From the NCBI GenBank assembly GCA_965223025.1, contig CBDCVP010000023.1, positions 310,001-374,000 on the forward strand: a stretch of 64,000 nucleotides of DNA. The letters are read 5' to 3'. The first letter of the stretch is position 1, and each line of letters opens with the position of its first letter. Made by a program: the position numbers and the translations under genes. This DNA comes from JABDMH01 sp965223025 (GTDB lineage Bacteria; Bacteroidota; Bacteroidia; Chitinophagales; Saprospiraceae). The notes under the pieces were generated by a model. It made no database searches and was not told where the DNA came from. It saw nothing but the letters and a program-made list of their open reading frames with translations. Shown here one piece after another: positions 18,637 through 28,893 of this stretch.

Positions 18637-20910
18637 ATGAATTTCAATATCATGGATAGAAAACCAATAGGTGGTCATCTGCCACGAAGATTAGATCAGC
18701 AAGTCATTCCATTGCTATGGATCATGTTATTGATCGGTTGGTGGGAGCATGGTGTTTCTCAAGTGAATGACTTCACACCTGAGCTAGTGTCGATGGAGAA
18801 TTCGGGGGGATTCTTCATTCCACGAAATGGCGGATTTGAAGGTCGTGTTGGTCAGTCACATGTCTTTTTTGATGCAGATTCTGGTGGAACCATGAGCGTG
18901 GTAAGCGGTCGTTGGCCAGTGTGGCATACTCTGGCCAGAATGGATATGGTTTTTGAGTTGAAAACCAACCGCTCCACACAACCAACCACCGTCCGACAAT
19001 CTTTTGACAAGGATCCTCGAATACTCTTCCTGGAAGAAGGTGGCGAACGGATAGGACTCAGAGTGTTATTCAACCTGTATGATTCTGACCACGTTTTCCA
19101 TGGTCATGGAATGACTGAATCCTGGCTTTACCCCGATGGTCAAATGTACATCACTGCTGCCACAATGTTTGAGAATGTCGCCTCGCATGAGGCCGTGACT
19201 AGGGCGAGCCTAGATCTTGAAGTTTCCAAGAAACTTAGCAAGGGTGATTTTAAGGCTCAGGATATGAGTGAGCCCCACGGACATCTGATGCTTGCCATGC
19301 CGGATGCCGGCGGTCGCTTGCCTGGTCTATCCATCTACTGGATGTCTGGGACGATGGAGCACAATACATATGTATATCGGAGCTCCTTTGGCCTAAAAGG
19401 TGCTCCTAGTTATTTTCGCTGGCCTGACTATTTTCGACAGGCATATACCCAACGAACACTGCCTGATTATATCCAGGGTGAGGGAGAGAGAGCTCCGTGG
19501 CCTCCTGGTCGTGGTGCCTTTCTGGACCAGATTTTGCCAAGTGAAGATGGGGTGCAGTTGACCTGGCCCATCGAAGAAGATAAAATGAATCCTACCGCCT
19601 CCTTCAATGCGCTTTTTCGTCTCGCTGTGGTAGAGGATTTGGAGACAGCGAAAGCCTTCGTGGAGGCCGAATCTGAGCTGGTCAATTTGGATGTCAAAGG
19701 TGGGGTTGTTCATGGTGGGGACAAGGGTTATAATGATCAGGAGGGTTGCTACGAAATCCGCAAAACCGGTATCGTGGAGACCTCCATTATATTGCCTGCC
19801 GATGTACAGGAAAGAACCATCCGCATCAAGGTCATTGGGCTCACCGGAAACGGTGCGGTGACTGTGGGCCTTGAGGGCCAATCGATGGTACCTCAACTCA
19901 GCACAGATGGCGGAATTGCCGACGATCCACTTGCTCCGATCAGAGACCAGCCTGAAGGGCCTGCCAATGCAGCGATGGTCGCAGTGAGACTCCTCGACAA
20001 GCCTCAGGTGTTGAGTATCAAAGAAGAGGAAGGGATTCAACTCGTCTATCAATCGCGTGATCACCGACGTAACTTTATGATCTACTCTACCAAAACGGGA
20101 CCTCGCTGGTCAGGATTGCAGTTTTCGCTAGTAGATGGCCATGCCCGTCACATGCGCGCTCATGCAAATCCTGAATGGGCGCTCACGGAAAATCTCCTTC
20201 ATTGGTTTGCTTATATGGGATATACGCCTGAGCAGATGCTGGATCAACTTCGCGGCTTTGAAATCATTAAGAATGGTCCGGAAGAAATCGTCTTTAGATA
20301 CCGAAGCAATAATGCGAATGATGGAGCACAATCAGTATTTGAAGTCAGCGCTCGTGCAGATGCTCCAGTCATGCAAATCAACGTCAATGCCACTTTTACT
20401 GTGCTGGAGCATTGGCCGTACAAGAGCGTGCAGTTCTTTGATGTCTTTCCCTTTAGAGGTGTGGAGCCTAAAGACTGGTGGTACGATCATGTTCTATTTA
20501 TGGACAAGGATTACAAGTGGAGAACTTTTGCGACGGTAGATCAGATCTATCGTGGAGAGCAGGACAAACGCAGCATCGGACCCACTTTTCAAGGACTGTA
20601 CAGCTCGGATCGCGGTAACATGCTGATGTTGACCAAGGACTACCATCCTAAATTGCCAACGCACTACGTGATATGTGGCAACTATGTTGATCTGCACTCT
20701 AATGTAACTTTTGATGACGTATTACGGGAGTCCAGTTCTTTAGAAAAAGGCTACCAGTTTGGAGTTGAGTATGAGTTGGCGATTTTTGGAGATGCAAAAA
20801 TGACGCTTGATCAAATGATTGAGATTGGCAAAAATAGCATTGAGGCCGGTAACCTTATGGTGCCAGCTCAACCTACGATCGATGGTCGGAGAATGCCAAG
20901 GGGGAAATAG
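18637..20910 (+). CDS. exported protein of unknown function, carbohydrate context
   Basis: 757 residues. A hydrophobic segment at about 25-42 (PLLWIMLLIGWWEHGVSQ) acts as signal peptide or anchor. The rest is rich in beta structure and lacks motifs I recognise; segments such as MTESWLYPDGQMYITAATMFEN, KTGIVETSIILPADVQE and NGPEEIVFRYRSNN suggest a glycan-binding or lyase-associated fold. It is divergent from the LamG/CARDB-lyase operon and probably shares its control region at 18476-18636. No function claimed. Confidence 0.6.
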   Translation: MNFNIMDRKPIGGHLPRRLDQQVIPLLWIMLLIGWWEHGVSQVNDFTPELVSMENSGGFFIPRNGGFEGRVGQSHVFFDADSGGTMSVVSGRWPVWHTLARMDMVFELKTNRSTQPTTVRQSFDKDPRILFLEEGGERIGLRVLFNLYDSDHVFHGHGMTESWLYPDGQMYITAATMFENVASHEAVTRASLDLEVSKKLSKGDFKAQDMSEPHGHLMLAMPDAGGRLPGLSIYWMSGTMEHNTYVYRSSFGLKGAPSYFRWPDYFRQAYTQRTLPDYIQGEGERAPWPPGRGAFLDQILPSEDGVQLTWPIEEDKMNPTASFNALFRLAVVEDLETAKAFVEAESELVNLDVKGGVVHGGDKGYNDQEGCYEIRKTGIVETSIILPADVQERTIRIKVIGLTGNGAVTVGLEGQSMVPQLSTDGGIADDPLAPIRDQPEGPANAAMVAVRLLDKPQVLSIKEEEGIQLVYQSRDHRRNFMIYSTKTGPRWSGLQFSLVDGHARHMRAHANPEWALTENLLHWFAYMGYTPEQMLDQLRGFEIIKNGPEEIVFRYRSNNANDGAQSVFEVSARADAPVMQINVNATFTVLEHWPYKSVQFFDVFPFRGVEPKDWWYDHVLFMDKDYKWRTFATVDQIYRGEQDKRSIGPTFQGLYSSDRGNMLMLTKDYHPKLPTHYVICGNYVDLHSNVTFDDVLRESSSLEKGYQFGVEYELAIFGDAKMTLDQMIEIGKNSIEAGNLMVPAQPTIDGRRMPRGK

Positions 20911-21100
20911 TGATCCATGCACTCCAAGGTGATCGCAAGTGATGATGTGTGAGATCTTAGTTTTTTGAATTTATCTCTCTAGAGGATTGGAGTCGGTTCA
21001 AATGGCAAATATAGGAGGAATAGCTATCTTGTTTGTGTACTATGGTGAAGGTGAATGCTACGAAATAATGCAAAAGTGTTCTGTAAAAATCTAATCGAAT

Positions 21101-21424
21101 ATGTGGAAAGAGAAGCTAAAAGTCTACGATGACCTGGTGGCAAAGTGTTCGCGTTTTGAACGAAAAGGCAAAACGATGCCCTATACTTCGGCAAATGGAT
21201 ATATGTTTTCACTATTTAATAAGGCGGGAGAAATTGGCATTAGATTTTCTAGTGAAGTGCAGAAAAAGTATATGCACGAGCTCAACACGACGTATTACAA
21301 ATCATATGGGGCTACCATGAAGGGATATATTCTGATCCCTGATGAAGCACTTAAGGATCTTGATGGTGTCGCTAGACTTCTGGATGAGAGCTATGATTAC
21401 GTCCAGTCGCTCGAGCCGAAATGA
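21101..21424 (+). CDS. TfoX N-terminal-like small protein
   Basis: 107 residues, no signal or membrane segment. The pattern MPYTSANGYMFSLFNKAGEIGIRF followed by YGATMKGYILIPDEAL resembles the TfoX N-terminal/competence-regulator-like fold (PF04993 type), where a small antiparallel sheet carries such motifs. In Bacteroidota such stand-alone proteins are common and their role is unclear. No operon partner is evident. Confidence 0.5.
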   Translation: MWKEKLKVYDDLVAKCSRFERKGKTMPYTSANGYMFSLFNKAGEIGIRFSSEVQKKYMHELNTTYYKSYGATMKGYILIPDEALKDLDGVARLLDESYDYVQSLEPK

Positions 21425-21508
21425 TACGGATATTTGCCATGGTGATCCAAACAATGTACTCGTTTTTTCTTCTGGCACCGCACCTAGCCATTAATCGAAC
21501 ATAGGCCC

Positions 21509-22489
21509 ATGCGTGCAATCACAAGAAATAAGTATGGCACTCCTGAGGTACTCAGCGTTAGGGAGATTGCCAAGCCGGTGCCAGGAGACCGAGAATTGCT
21601 GGTTCGTATCCATGCAACTACTGTCAATCGTACTGACTGTGGTATTTTGGCAGGTTGGCCTCTTCTAATCAGGGTTTTTACGGGATTGATCAGGCCAAAC
21701 TCCCAGGTTCCGGGGACGGATTTTGCAGGCAAGGTGGTGCAGGTCGGATCAGAAGTTCAGTCGTTTAAGGTCGGAGATCGGATCTGGGGACTAAATGATG
21801 AGGGATTGTCATCTCAGGCAGAATTTATGAAGATAAGAGAGGGTGAGGCCATCGCCTTGATCCCTCAAGGAGTAACTTATCAAGAAGCGGCAGCTTGTGC
21901 CGAGGGAGGACATTATGCATATAATTTCCTCCACAAAGTCAAGATAAAAAAGGGAGACAAGGTGCTGGTCAACGGTGCTACCGGTGCGATTGGTTCAGCA
22001 TCTTTACAGATGTTAAAACATCTAGGAGCTTATGTGACGGCCGTGGGCAATACAAAAAATCTTGAGCTGCTCAGATCTCTTGGGGCGGACAAAGTATTTA
22101 ATTACGAAACTGAAGATTTCACAAGGGTTGATGAAGAGAAATATCATTTCATCTTTGATGCTGTGGGTAAAAGCAATTTTGGCCAGTGCAAAAAGCTGAT
22201 GTTGCCCAATGCCACATACATTTCCTCTGAGCTTGGTCCCGGTGCTGAAAATTTGTATTTGCCACTAATCACCAAGATTCGTGGGGGTAAAAGGTTGATT
22301 TTCCCCATTCCCTCAGATTGCAAGAGAAGTATCCTGTTTCTCAATACCTTGCTCGAAGCTGGTGCACATCGAGCTGTCATAGACCGAAGCTATCAGATGG
22401 AAGATATCCAAGATGCCTATCATTATGTGGCAAAAGGGCAGAAAACCGGTAGCGTAATCATAGATTACGGAGTGGAGCATACTGGCTAG
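21509..22489 (+). CDS. MDR-superfamily NAD(P)-dependent alcohol/quinone oxidoreductase
   Basis: 326 residues. The N-terminal GroES-like domain holds PGDRELLVRIHATTVNRTDCGIL and PGTDFAGKVVQVGSEVQSFKVGDRIWG; the Rossmann part has VLVNGATGAIGSASLQMLKHLGAYVTAVGNTKN and ends with DAYHYVAKGQKTGSVIIDY. It resembles the zinc-free quinone-oxidoreductase branch (no clear structural-zinc Cys cluster). It probably reduces an enone or quinone with NADPH. Intact, unlike the related gene at 53644. Confidence 0.8.
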   Translation: MRAITRNKYGTPEVLSVREIAKPVPGDRELLVRIHATTVNRTDCGILAGWPLLIRVFTGLIRPNSQVPGTDFAGKVVQVGSEVQSFKVGDRIWGLNDEGLSSQAEFMKIREGEAIALIPQGVTYQEAAACAEGGHYAYNFLHKVKIKKGDKVLVNGATGAIGSASLQMLKHLGAYVTAVGNTKNLELLRSLGADKVFNYETEDFTRVDEEKYHFIFDAVGKSNFGQCKKLMLPNATYISSELGPGAENLYLPLITKIRGGKRLIFPIPSDCKRSILFLNTLLEAGAHRAVIDRSYQMEDIQDAYHYVAKGQKTGSVIIDYGVEHTG

Positions 22490-22801
22490 ACACGGTGGTA
22501 GCGGACGATTTTTTCATTCGACATGGCCTTGTAAATCCTCTTCCTCCTGGGCGGCATTTTTCACCGATGTCATGCTATGGTTGCATTCATTTTCTGCGGC
22601 TCGAATCTCTCGATGCCAACCAATCCAGCGGTGAGCACCTATCCGAGCATAGCTAGTGCAGCAAATCTTGATTCATTGGCTTTAATGCAAATGATTTGAT
22701 TGGGCGATCCACCTTGGCGTTCAAGAAAACTATTTGGTGCTGCTTTCATCGAGAAGTCTCTGGCCGCACTATATTGCAGAGGAATATGCGTTTGTCTGAG
22801 T
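22490..22801. other. intergenic before ABC exporter, nothing specific
   Basis: 312 bases upstream of the ABC operon; presumably the promoter region. The upstream extension of the ATPase frame (from 22700) lacks a domain-like sequence and is not treated as coding. Confidence 0.35.
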
Positions 22802-23653
22802 ATGATTGAAGTAGATGGCCTGACCTACTGTTATCCTGGGGCGACTGAAGATGCCTTAGATAATGTAAGCTTTGATATAGCCGACGGCGAGATCTTTGGA
22901 TTTTTGGGTCCATCGGGCGCAGGTAAAAGCACTTGTCAAAAAGTATTGTACAAGGTCATTCACGATTATGCAGGCTCGATCCGAATACAGGGCAAGGATT
23001 TGAAGCTTTGGGGTCCTGACTATTTCGAGCGGATCGGTGTCGGATTCGAGTTGCCCAACCACTATGGTAAGCTGACTGCAAAGGAAAATTTAGAGCTATT
23101 TGGTGCATTTTACCGGGAAGCGAATCTTTCACCTGTTGAGGAGACCTTAGACATCGTGGGACTGTCTAAATTCCTTCACTCAAGGGTGGACTCCTTTTCT
23201 AAGGGTATGAAAATGCGATTAAATTTTGTACGGGCTATCCAACATAATCCAGATATACTCTTTTTTGATGAGCCTACCACGGGTATGGATCCTACCAATG
23301 CTCACATCATCAAAATGCACATACAAGCCCTAAAAAAGGAAGGCAAAACGATATTCATCACTACGCATGATATGGCCATCGCAGATGAGCTTTGTGATCG
23401 AGTGGCTTTTATCGTCGATGGGGCGATCGTTGTCATCGAGCAGCCGGCAATATTAAAGATGAAACATGGAAGTAATTCGGTGAAAGTGGAGCTTAGGAAT
23501 GGTTCTTCCGCTTGCTTTCCTACCATTTCATTGGGTAGAAATCGGGAGTTTCTGACATATATTGAGGATGAAGAAATCTTAAGAATCCATAGCCAAGAGG
23601 CCACTTTGGAGGAGGTGTTTATTCAGGTTACGGGAAAATCATTGGCTACATGA
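22802..23653 (+). CDS. ABC transporter ATP-binding protein
   Basis: 284 residues from the ATG at 22802 (MIEVDGLTYCYPG). Walker A GPSGAGKST, signature SKGMKMRLNFVRAI (LSGGQ-variant), Walker B ILFFDEPTTGMDP and the switch His in IFITTHDM are all present. The reading frame is open upstream to 22700, but MIEVDGLTY is the natural start of such ATPases. The stop overlaps the ATG of the first permease (ATGA), a classic coupled operon with two membrane subunits, as in ABC-2 type multidrug/fluoroquinolone exporters. Confidence 0.9.
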   Translation: MIEVDGLTYCYPGATEDALDNVSFDIADGEIFGFLGPSGAGKSTCQKVLYKVIHDYAGSIRIQGKDLKLWGPDYFERIGVGFELPNHYGKLTAKENLELFGAFYREANLSPVEETLDIVGLSKFLHSRVDSFSKGMKMRLNFVRAIQHNPDILFFDEPTTGMDPTNAHIIKMHIQALKKEGKTIFITTHDMAIADELCDRVAFIVDGAIVVIEQPAILKMKHGSNSVKVELRNGSSACFPTISLGRNREFLTYIEDEEILRIHSQEATLEEVFIQVTGKSLAT

Positions 23654-24354
23654 GGGTGTTTGTTTCTCAAATACGATGGCAGTTTATCTTGTTGTCGCGC
23701 AATAACTTAATGACCATTTCCATCATTCTGACGATCATGTATGCAGCTATATTTCAATGGCTAAAACATCTTCCGAACGCTGATCAGATCCTCCTATTAT
23801 TGATCTATAATGATCCAGCACTCATCGGATTGTTTTTTGTGGGGCTTAGCGTCATCCTAGAAAAGAATGATGACTTGCTCAAGGCTCTATTTGTCACACC
23901 TATGCACCGGCACAGTTATCTCATTTCTCGAATACTGATACTCACTGTGATTGGATCTCTGTGCGCAGTAGGTATGACGGTGGCCCTCAAAGGTGTGCAG
24001 TTAAATTGGTTTTCGTTTGTTGTAGGCATTTCAAGCACTTGTATGATCTTCAGTATTGCTGGCATATTTGTAGTGAGTTTTACTACAGAATTTCTACATT
24101 TTCTCCTGAGATCCATCCCAGTCATCCTGTTGCTCAGTTTGCCTCTGTTGAATTATTTTGGACTCACCGATGCACTGCTCATCAGATTCACACCCATTCA
24201 GGCCCCCCTCAACCTGATCGTGCAGGGACTAGCTTCAACCGATGGTGAGGGATCAAGTTTCACAGATTATCTGTCGATGTTGGTTTGGATACCGTTGTTA
24301 TATTTTGGTGTGCAGAAGATTTTTATGGATCGCATAATTAGAGCAGGTGTATAG
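23650..24354 (+). CDS. ABC-2 type exporter permease subunit 1
   Basis: 234 residues with about six hydrophobic helices (for example LLLLIYNDPALIGLFFVGLSVIL, VIGSLCAVGMTVALKG, FVVGISSTCMIFSIAGIFVV, SIPVILLLSLPLL). Overlaps the ATPase stop by four bases and is followed by an overlapping second permease. Size and arrangement match the half-size permeases annotated as fluoroquinolone-export subunits; the substrate is not known. Confidence 0.8.
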   Translation: MRVFVSQIRWQFILLSRNNLMTISIILTIMYAAIFQWLKHLPNADQILLLLIYNDPALIGLFFVGLSVILEKNDDLLKALFVTPMHRHSYLISRILILTVIGSLCAVGMTVALKGVQLNWFSFVVGISSTCMIFSIAGIFVVSFTTEFLHFLLRSIPVILLLSLPLLNYFGLTDALLIRFTPIQAPLNLIVQGLASTDGEGSSFTDYLSMLVWIPLLYFGVQKIFMDRIIRAGV

Positions 24355-25054
24355 GTTGGGAAAGTTGGCAATCGTAGATTTTAAAATGGTTTTTAGGGAT
24401 CCTTCTTTGAGAGTATTCCTGATCATGCCGGCCCTGATATTCGCGATCGTGTTGATTTTTTTACCCTATGCAATGGATAATTACCAGGCCATATCAGACT
24501 ATATGCCCATCATACTCATGGGAGCAACTGTGCAGACAAGCACCATGTTTGGTTTTATTTATAGCATGGTTTTTATTCACGAAAAGGATATTAATATGGC
24601 ACGAGTTTACAGCATCTTGCCGTTTTCCAAAGTGTATTTTGTTGTCGCGAGACTACTATTCCCATTTGTCATTTCTACCATACTGACCTTGCTACTTCTC
24701 TTGTGGCAGCCATTCTATGCATTTTCCTTTCTTTCGATGGTCGCCCTATCTGTTTTGTGTGGCTTGGTGACACCCATACTTGCCTTGCTGGTCACGGTAC
24801 TCTCTAAGAACAAAATGGAAGGTATGACATGGTACAAATTGGCAAATCTATTGGTAGCTATACCCTTAGTGGCTTACCTTGTGCCACGCTATGAAGTCTA
24901 CTTCAGTATTTTTCCAACGCATTGGATGTACCAGGTACTTAGTCTTATGATGGAGGGAGGACCGACGTTGCGTACATTCTGCATCGCTTATATTTATGCC
25001 CTCCTGGTATGTTGGTTCCTTTTGAAGCGCTTTAAGCAGGTGCCAGTACTGTAG
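24347..25054 (+). CDS. ABC-2 type exporter permease subunit 2
   Basis: 235 residues beginning at GTG (MYRLGKLAIVDFKMVFRDPSLRVFLIMPA). Six predicted helices; the N-terminal amphipathic 'FRDP' segment before the first helix is typical of ABC-2 permeases. It overlaps the preceding permease by eight bases, supporting the GTG start and heterodimer assembly with subunit 1. Confidence 0.8.
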   Translation: MYRLGKLAIVDFKMVFRDPSLRVFLIMPALIFAIVLIFLPYAMDNYQAISDYMPIILMGATVQTSTMFGFIYSMVFIHEKDINMARVYSILPFSKVYFVVARLLFPFVISTILTLLLLLWQPFYAFSFLSMVALSVLCGLVTPILALLVTVLSKNKMEGMTWYKLANLLVAIPLVAYLVPRYEVYFSIFPTHWMYQVLSLMMEGGPTLRTFCIAYIYALLVCWFLLKRFKQVPVL

Positions 25055-25222
25055 AAATCTGTCCCGGTCGGGTTGGGTGGCTGATTAGAATAGGGAAATC
25101 CAAAGGGAAAGTATGCATCGTGGGCTATACACGGAGGAAGACATCTCCTGTACCGATCGATACATCACTGACTTGCAAACTCATTATCTTCCGTGAGTAA
25201 TCCTGGATAAATACAGTGCTAT

Positions 25223-28200
25223 ATGAAAAGGAAGAAACAGCCGAAAGGTCGAATGTGGAAAATTACGCGATCATTGTCCACTCTGGGTGGCATTCAGATC
25301 GGAGTTATGATCGTCCTATTTCTAGCGCATATGCACCACGTAGCTGCCCAGTCGACAGAGGTGCAGGTAAAGACTTTTATGAAGAATTTTCCCACTTATC
25401 ATATGGGGCCGGATCAATCAATGCCTTATTTTAAGGACTTCAATGTGCCAGGTCTAAAATTCTTTAGGGGCACGCGGTCCGTATATCCATATACCTTCAT
25501 TAACGACTACCGGCCTGGGAAAACAAACAAGGAATACGAAGTCGTACGACTGGAGAACGAGTTTATTTATGTAGACATTATCCCGGCTTTGAGGGGTCGT
25601 GTCCAGGGAGCGGTGGACAAACGAAATGATTGGGATTTTCTCTACTATAATAATGTCATCAAACCCGCGGAGATCTCGGTGCGGTCTGCATGGATCTCAG
25701 GTGGGTTGGAGCACAATCATCCACGAGGGCATGGCTATACGCAGTTTGAAAAGATAAGCTATGATATCATCGACGGTGAAGATGGCAGTAAAACCATTGT
25801 AATCGCAGAGGTGGAGACCGTAAGAATGATGAAATGGGAATTCGAGATCACCCTTCATCCCGGCAAATTGTATTTTGAGACAAAGGGTCGATTTTTCAGT
25901 ACTTCTCCCTTTCCCGTTCCCTTTCTCTCGTCAAACAATGCTGCCATGCATACCACTGAAGAAATGGAACTGATCTTCCCACAAGAGACGTGGGCATCAG
26001 GCCATGGTTTTCGGCCAGAAAGAAAATGGCCATTTTATGGCACAGATGGATCGAATTGGAACTGGTTGAAAAACATAAAAACTCAAGCTTCAGCCTTTGC
26101 CGATGGCACCGGACTGTATCTAGATTATTGGGGAGTCTACTCACATGACGATGGTATTGATGCGGGCACCGTCGTCGTATCAGATCACAGGACTGCCCCG
26201 GGCAAGAAATATTTTACTTGGGGTTCGCATGATTTTGGTAAGCAATGGGATCATTTTCTCAGTGATGCGGATGGTGGTTATGTGGAATTGCAGCAGCAGG
26301 CTTACTTTGCAAATCTGGGTTATGGCTATGCGGCCTTGGATCCAATGGAAGTCAAGGAGTTCTCCGTATTCTGGTATCCCATCATGAATACTGGAGGATT
26401 TGTCAAGGCCACAAAGGAAGTTGCGATTAATTTCAGGCGTGTCGGTGACCACGTGATGGATCTTCATATACAACCGACGTCGTCCTACCCCAACAGTACC
26501 ATCGAAATCCTAAAGAATGGAGAAATGGTGCATTCGTTTCAAGTAGATCTGGTCACCGGGGAAATTTCGGCACATAAAATCGATCTGTCGTCTTCACGGT
26601 CAGATACAGTCGGTGTACGGATTGTCAGTGCAGCAGGTGAGAGATTGATCTGGTATGCCAATAAACTTGAGGAGATAAGACCTGAGAATGATCGGCTTCC
26701 CGATAAAGTACATGATTCACTCAGCATCGACCAGCTGTATGCTAAAGGAATCAGCAATTTTCATGATCCCTATGGCACTGATGCTGAGGAGATATTTGCA
26801 GTGATTCTGCAACGTGATCCCCTTGAGTCGAGGACTCATCGACAATTAGGAATTATTCGTATTAAGCGGGGACAGTATCGACAAGCCATAACCCACCTGA
26901 AGAAATCATTGGCCAATGACCATTTTGAATCCCACTATCAAACACACTTGTATCTTGGGTATGCCTATTTGCAACTTGGGGACTTGACAAATGCTCATGT
27001 ACATCTAGTGCAGTCCAGCAGAAGAAAAAGTCAGCTAGAGGCATCCCTATTTTATCTGGCACAGACTGAAATTCATAAAGGGGATTTTCACCAGTCACTT
27101 CGATATTTGGAAGAGATTCCAATTTCTAGATTGAGCCATCCTGCTATTCACCTTCTCAAAGCTTATCTCCATAGGAAATTGGGAGACTTGTCAGAGGCTT
27201 CTGTAGATGTGTCAGCGGCTTTCGACATTGATCCCCTAAGTTTTCTGGGATGGACTGAAAAACTCAATCAATATCCTGGAAATGCTGAAGTCATCGAGAA
27301 GATCAATTTTCTTTTTGACCGGAAAGACCACACTTTTGTCGGATCTGATCTCTACTTAGAAGCGGCCGTGTTTTATTTGACATTGCGCGATTTTGATGCA
27401 GCTCTAGAGATACTGGAAGTGGCAGAGAAGCATTATCGGGATGGCGAATATTTTTATCCATTCTTGGAGTATTACAAAGGATATTGTCTGTGGAAACTTG
27501 GTAGAAGAGAGCAAGCGAAGGCCTATTATCTCAGCGCTTCGAAACGCGACTTTACCAATGTGTTCCCTTATCGAACAACGACCGCCGATGTACTGCAGAG
27601 TGTGTTGGATTTCTCTCCAGATGATCCCGTAGCCCTAATGTATTACGGTGATCTCATGTACTATCTGAGAAGACACGATGAAGCCATTGAGGCCTGGAAA
27701 AAATCTTATCGATTGGATGACTCAAATTTTCGCGTAGCTCGAAATCTTGGAGTTGGCTTATTTGTCCAGACCGGTCAAACTGAGCAGACTATTGATCTCT
27801 TGGAGGAGGCGTTGGTAAAGTCAGGAAACAACTTGAGGATCTACAACGAGTTAGAACAAATGTATAATTTGCGTGGCGACTTTGATGAGCTAGAGCAGCT
27901 CTATGATCGAAACTGGGCAATCATTAAAAGGAAGGGTGATTTTGCCTTATCCTGTGCCGACTTATACTTAAGAAAAGGCAGATACGAGGATGTGTTGAGG
28001 GTTTTGGAGGGCACTTATTTCAATGCTGTGGAGCGCGGAGCTGGTCAGCCTATCAGGCATAGTAGATATGCTCAAGCACAGATTGGATTGGGTGAAAAAT
28101 TACTCATAGGTGGTGATCCCGAAAGGTCGATCCGTCACCTTAAGGCTGCAACAGAATATCCGGCCTATCTGAATGAAGTGAGGGTTGACAAACCTGTGAC

Positions 28201-28576
28201 AGTCCGGGTGAACTACCTCCTAGGAAAAGCGTTCGCGCAGTTGGGTCAGCAGGAGAAGGCCAAAGTGTTTTTTACAAAGGCTGTGGACCAAGCGTACAAT
28301 CACATTTCTGAAGATGCGATCTATCGAGCCAAGGCCATGAAAGCATTGGGTAGGGCTGATGCCGGCAAAGATCTCGTCCGTGCAGTACTCACCCAATTGG
28401 ATGACTTGGATACCAAGGACATGGCCGTCAATGCCTTCATCAAGTCAAGGGCCCATGAATTTTTGGGAAATAAAGATAGGGCGGAGAGGTTGCTTGCCAT
28501 AGCCACCACCAAGGATAAGGATGTGGTCTATAAGGCCAGGTTTGCATCGAGTTTTATCAGACTAAGGTTAAAATAA
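25223..28576 (+). CDS. DUF5107 and TPR-repeat exported protein
   Basis: 1117 residues. A signal/anchor segment (IQIGVMIVLFLAHMHHVAAQ) ends near residue 43; an alternative Met is at 25253. Residues about 50-420 match the DUF5107 pattern (YPYTFINDYRPG, YVDIIPALRGRVQGAVDKRNDWDFLYYNNVIKPAEI, SGGLEHNHPRGHGY), a galactose-mutarotase-like beta-supersandwich that may bind sugars. From about 530 on there are at least eight TPR-like helix pairs (for example AHRQLGIIRIKRGQYRQAITHLKKSL, VALMYYGDLMYYLRRHDEAIEAWKKSY). DUF5107-TPR proteins usually accompany carbohydrate loci in Bacteroidota; the exact role is unknown. Confidence 0.8.
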   Translation: MKRKKQPKGRMWKITRSLSTLGGIQIGVMIVLFLAHMHHVAAQSTEVQVKTFMKNFPTYHMGPDQSMPYFKDFNVPGLKFFRGTRSVYPYTFINDYRPGKTNKEYEVVRLENEFIYVDIIPALRGRVQGAVDKRNDWDFLYYNNVIKPAEISVRSAWISGGLEHNHPRGHGYTQFEKISYDIIDGEDGSKTIVIAEVETVRMMKWEFEITLHPGKLYFETKGRFFSTSPFPVPFLSSNNAAMHTTEEMELIFPQETWASGHGFRPERKWPFYGTDGSNWNWLKNIKTQASAFADGTGLYLDYWGVYSHDDGIDAGTVVVSDHRTAPGKKYFTWGSHDFGKQWDHFLSDADGGYVELQQQAYFANLGYGYAALDPMEVKEFSVFWYPIMNTGGFVKATKEVAINFRRVGDHVMDLHIQPTSSYPNSTIEILKNGEMVHSFQVDLVTGEISAHKIDLSSSRSDTVGVRIVSAAGERLIWYANKLEEIRPENDRLPDKVHDSLSIDQLYAKGISNFHDPYGTDAEEIFAVILQRDPLESRTHRQLGIIRIKRGQYRQAITHLKKSLANDHFESHYQTHLYLGYAYLQLGDLTNAHVHLVQSSRRKSQLEASLFYLAQTEIHKGDFHQSLRYLEEIPISRLSHPAIHLLKAYLHRKLGDLSEASVDVSAAFDIDPLSFLGWTEKLNQYPGNAEVIEKINFLFDRKDHTFVGSDLYLEAAVFYLTLRDFDAALEILEVAEKHYRDGEYFYPFLEYYKGYCLWKLGRREQAKAYYLSASKRDFTNVFPYRTTTADVLQSVLDFSPDDPVALMYYGDLMYYLRRHDEAIEAWKKSYRLDDSNFRVARNLGVGLFVQTGQTEQTIDLLEEALVKSGNNLRIYNELEQMYNLRGDFDELEQLYDRNWAIIKRKGDFALSCADLYLRKGRYEDVLRVLEGTYFNAVERGAGQPIRHSRYAQAQIGLGEKLLIGGDPERSIRHLKAATEYPAYLNEVRVDKPVTVRVNYLLGKAFAQLGQQEKAKVFFTKAVDQAYNHISEDAIYRAKAMKALGRADAGKDLVRAVLTQLDDLDTKDMAVNAFIKSRAHEFLGNKDRAERLLAIATTKDKDVVYKARFASSFIRLRLK

Positions 28577-28893
28577 AAATTTGAGAAGCCTTCCTTCAAG
28601 ACTGGTATGGCATTGCTGCAATAAAAGTTGCAACTGGGAAAGGCAAGAATCAATAACTGACTAAGCCAAACCAATCGATGGTTTTCCCCAAAACTCTGAT
28701 AAAAGTATATTTTAGTGTATGGATAAGGTGCTAAAGGATTTTGCCATGTTTTATGTGTTCTCTTCCTGTTGAATTTCTAGAAAAAAAAACGAGCAGCCCT
28801 ATGTAGGTTCATCTTTTCTCCTTTTTTTAAATCCGGTGTAACAGTGCCGAAAACTGCGAACTTTTTCACTCAACAGTCCCTAAACCCTCGGTT
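28577..28893. other. intergenic before sulfatase block, nothing specific
   Basis: 317 bases, AT-rich in places with two poly-A/T runs (about 28783 and 28821). Holds presumably the promoter of the sulfatase cluster; no consensus or hairpin recognised. Confidence 0.35.
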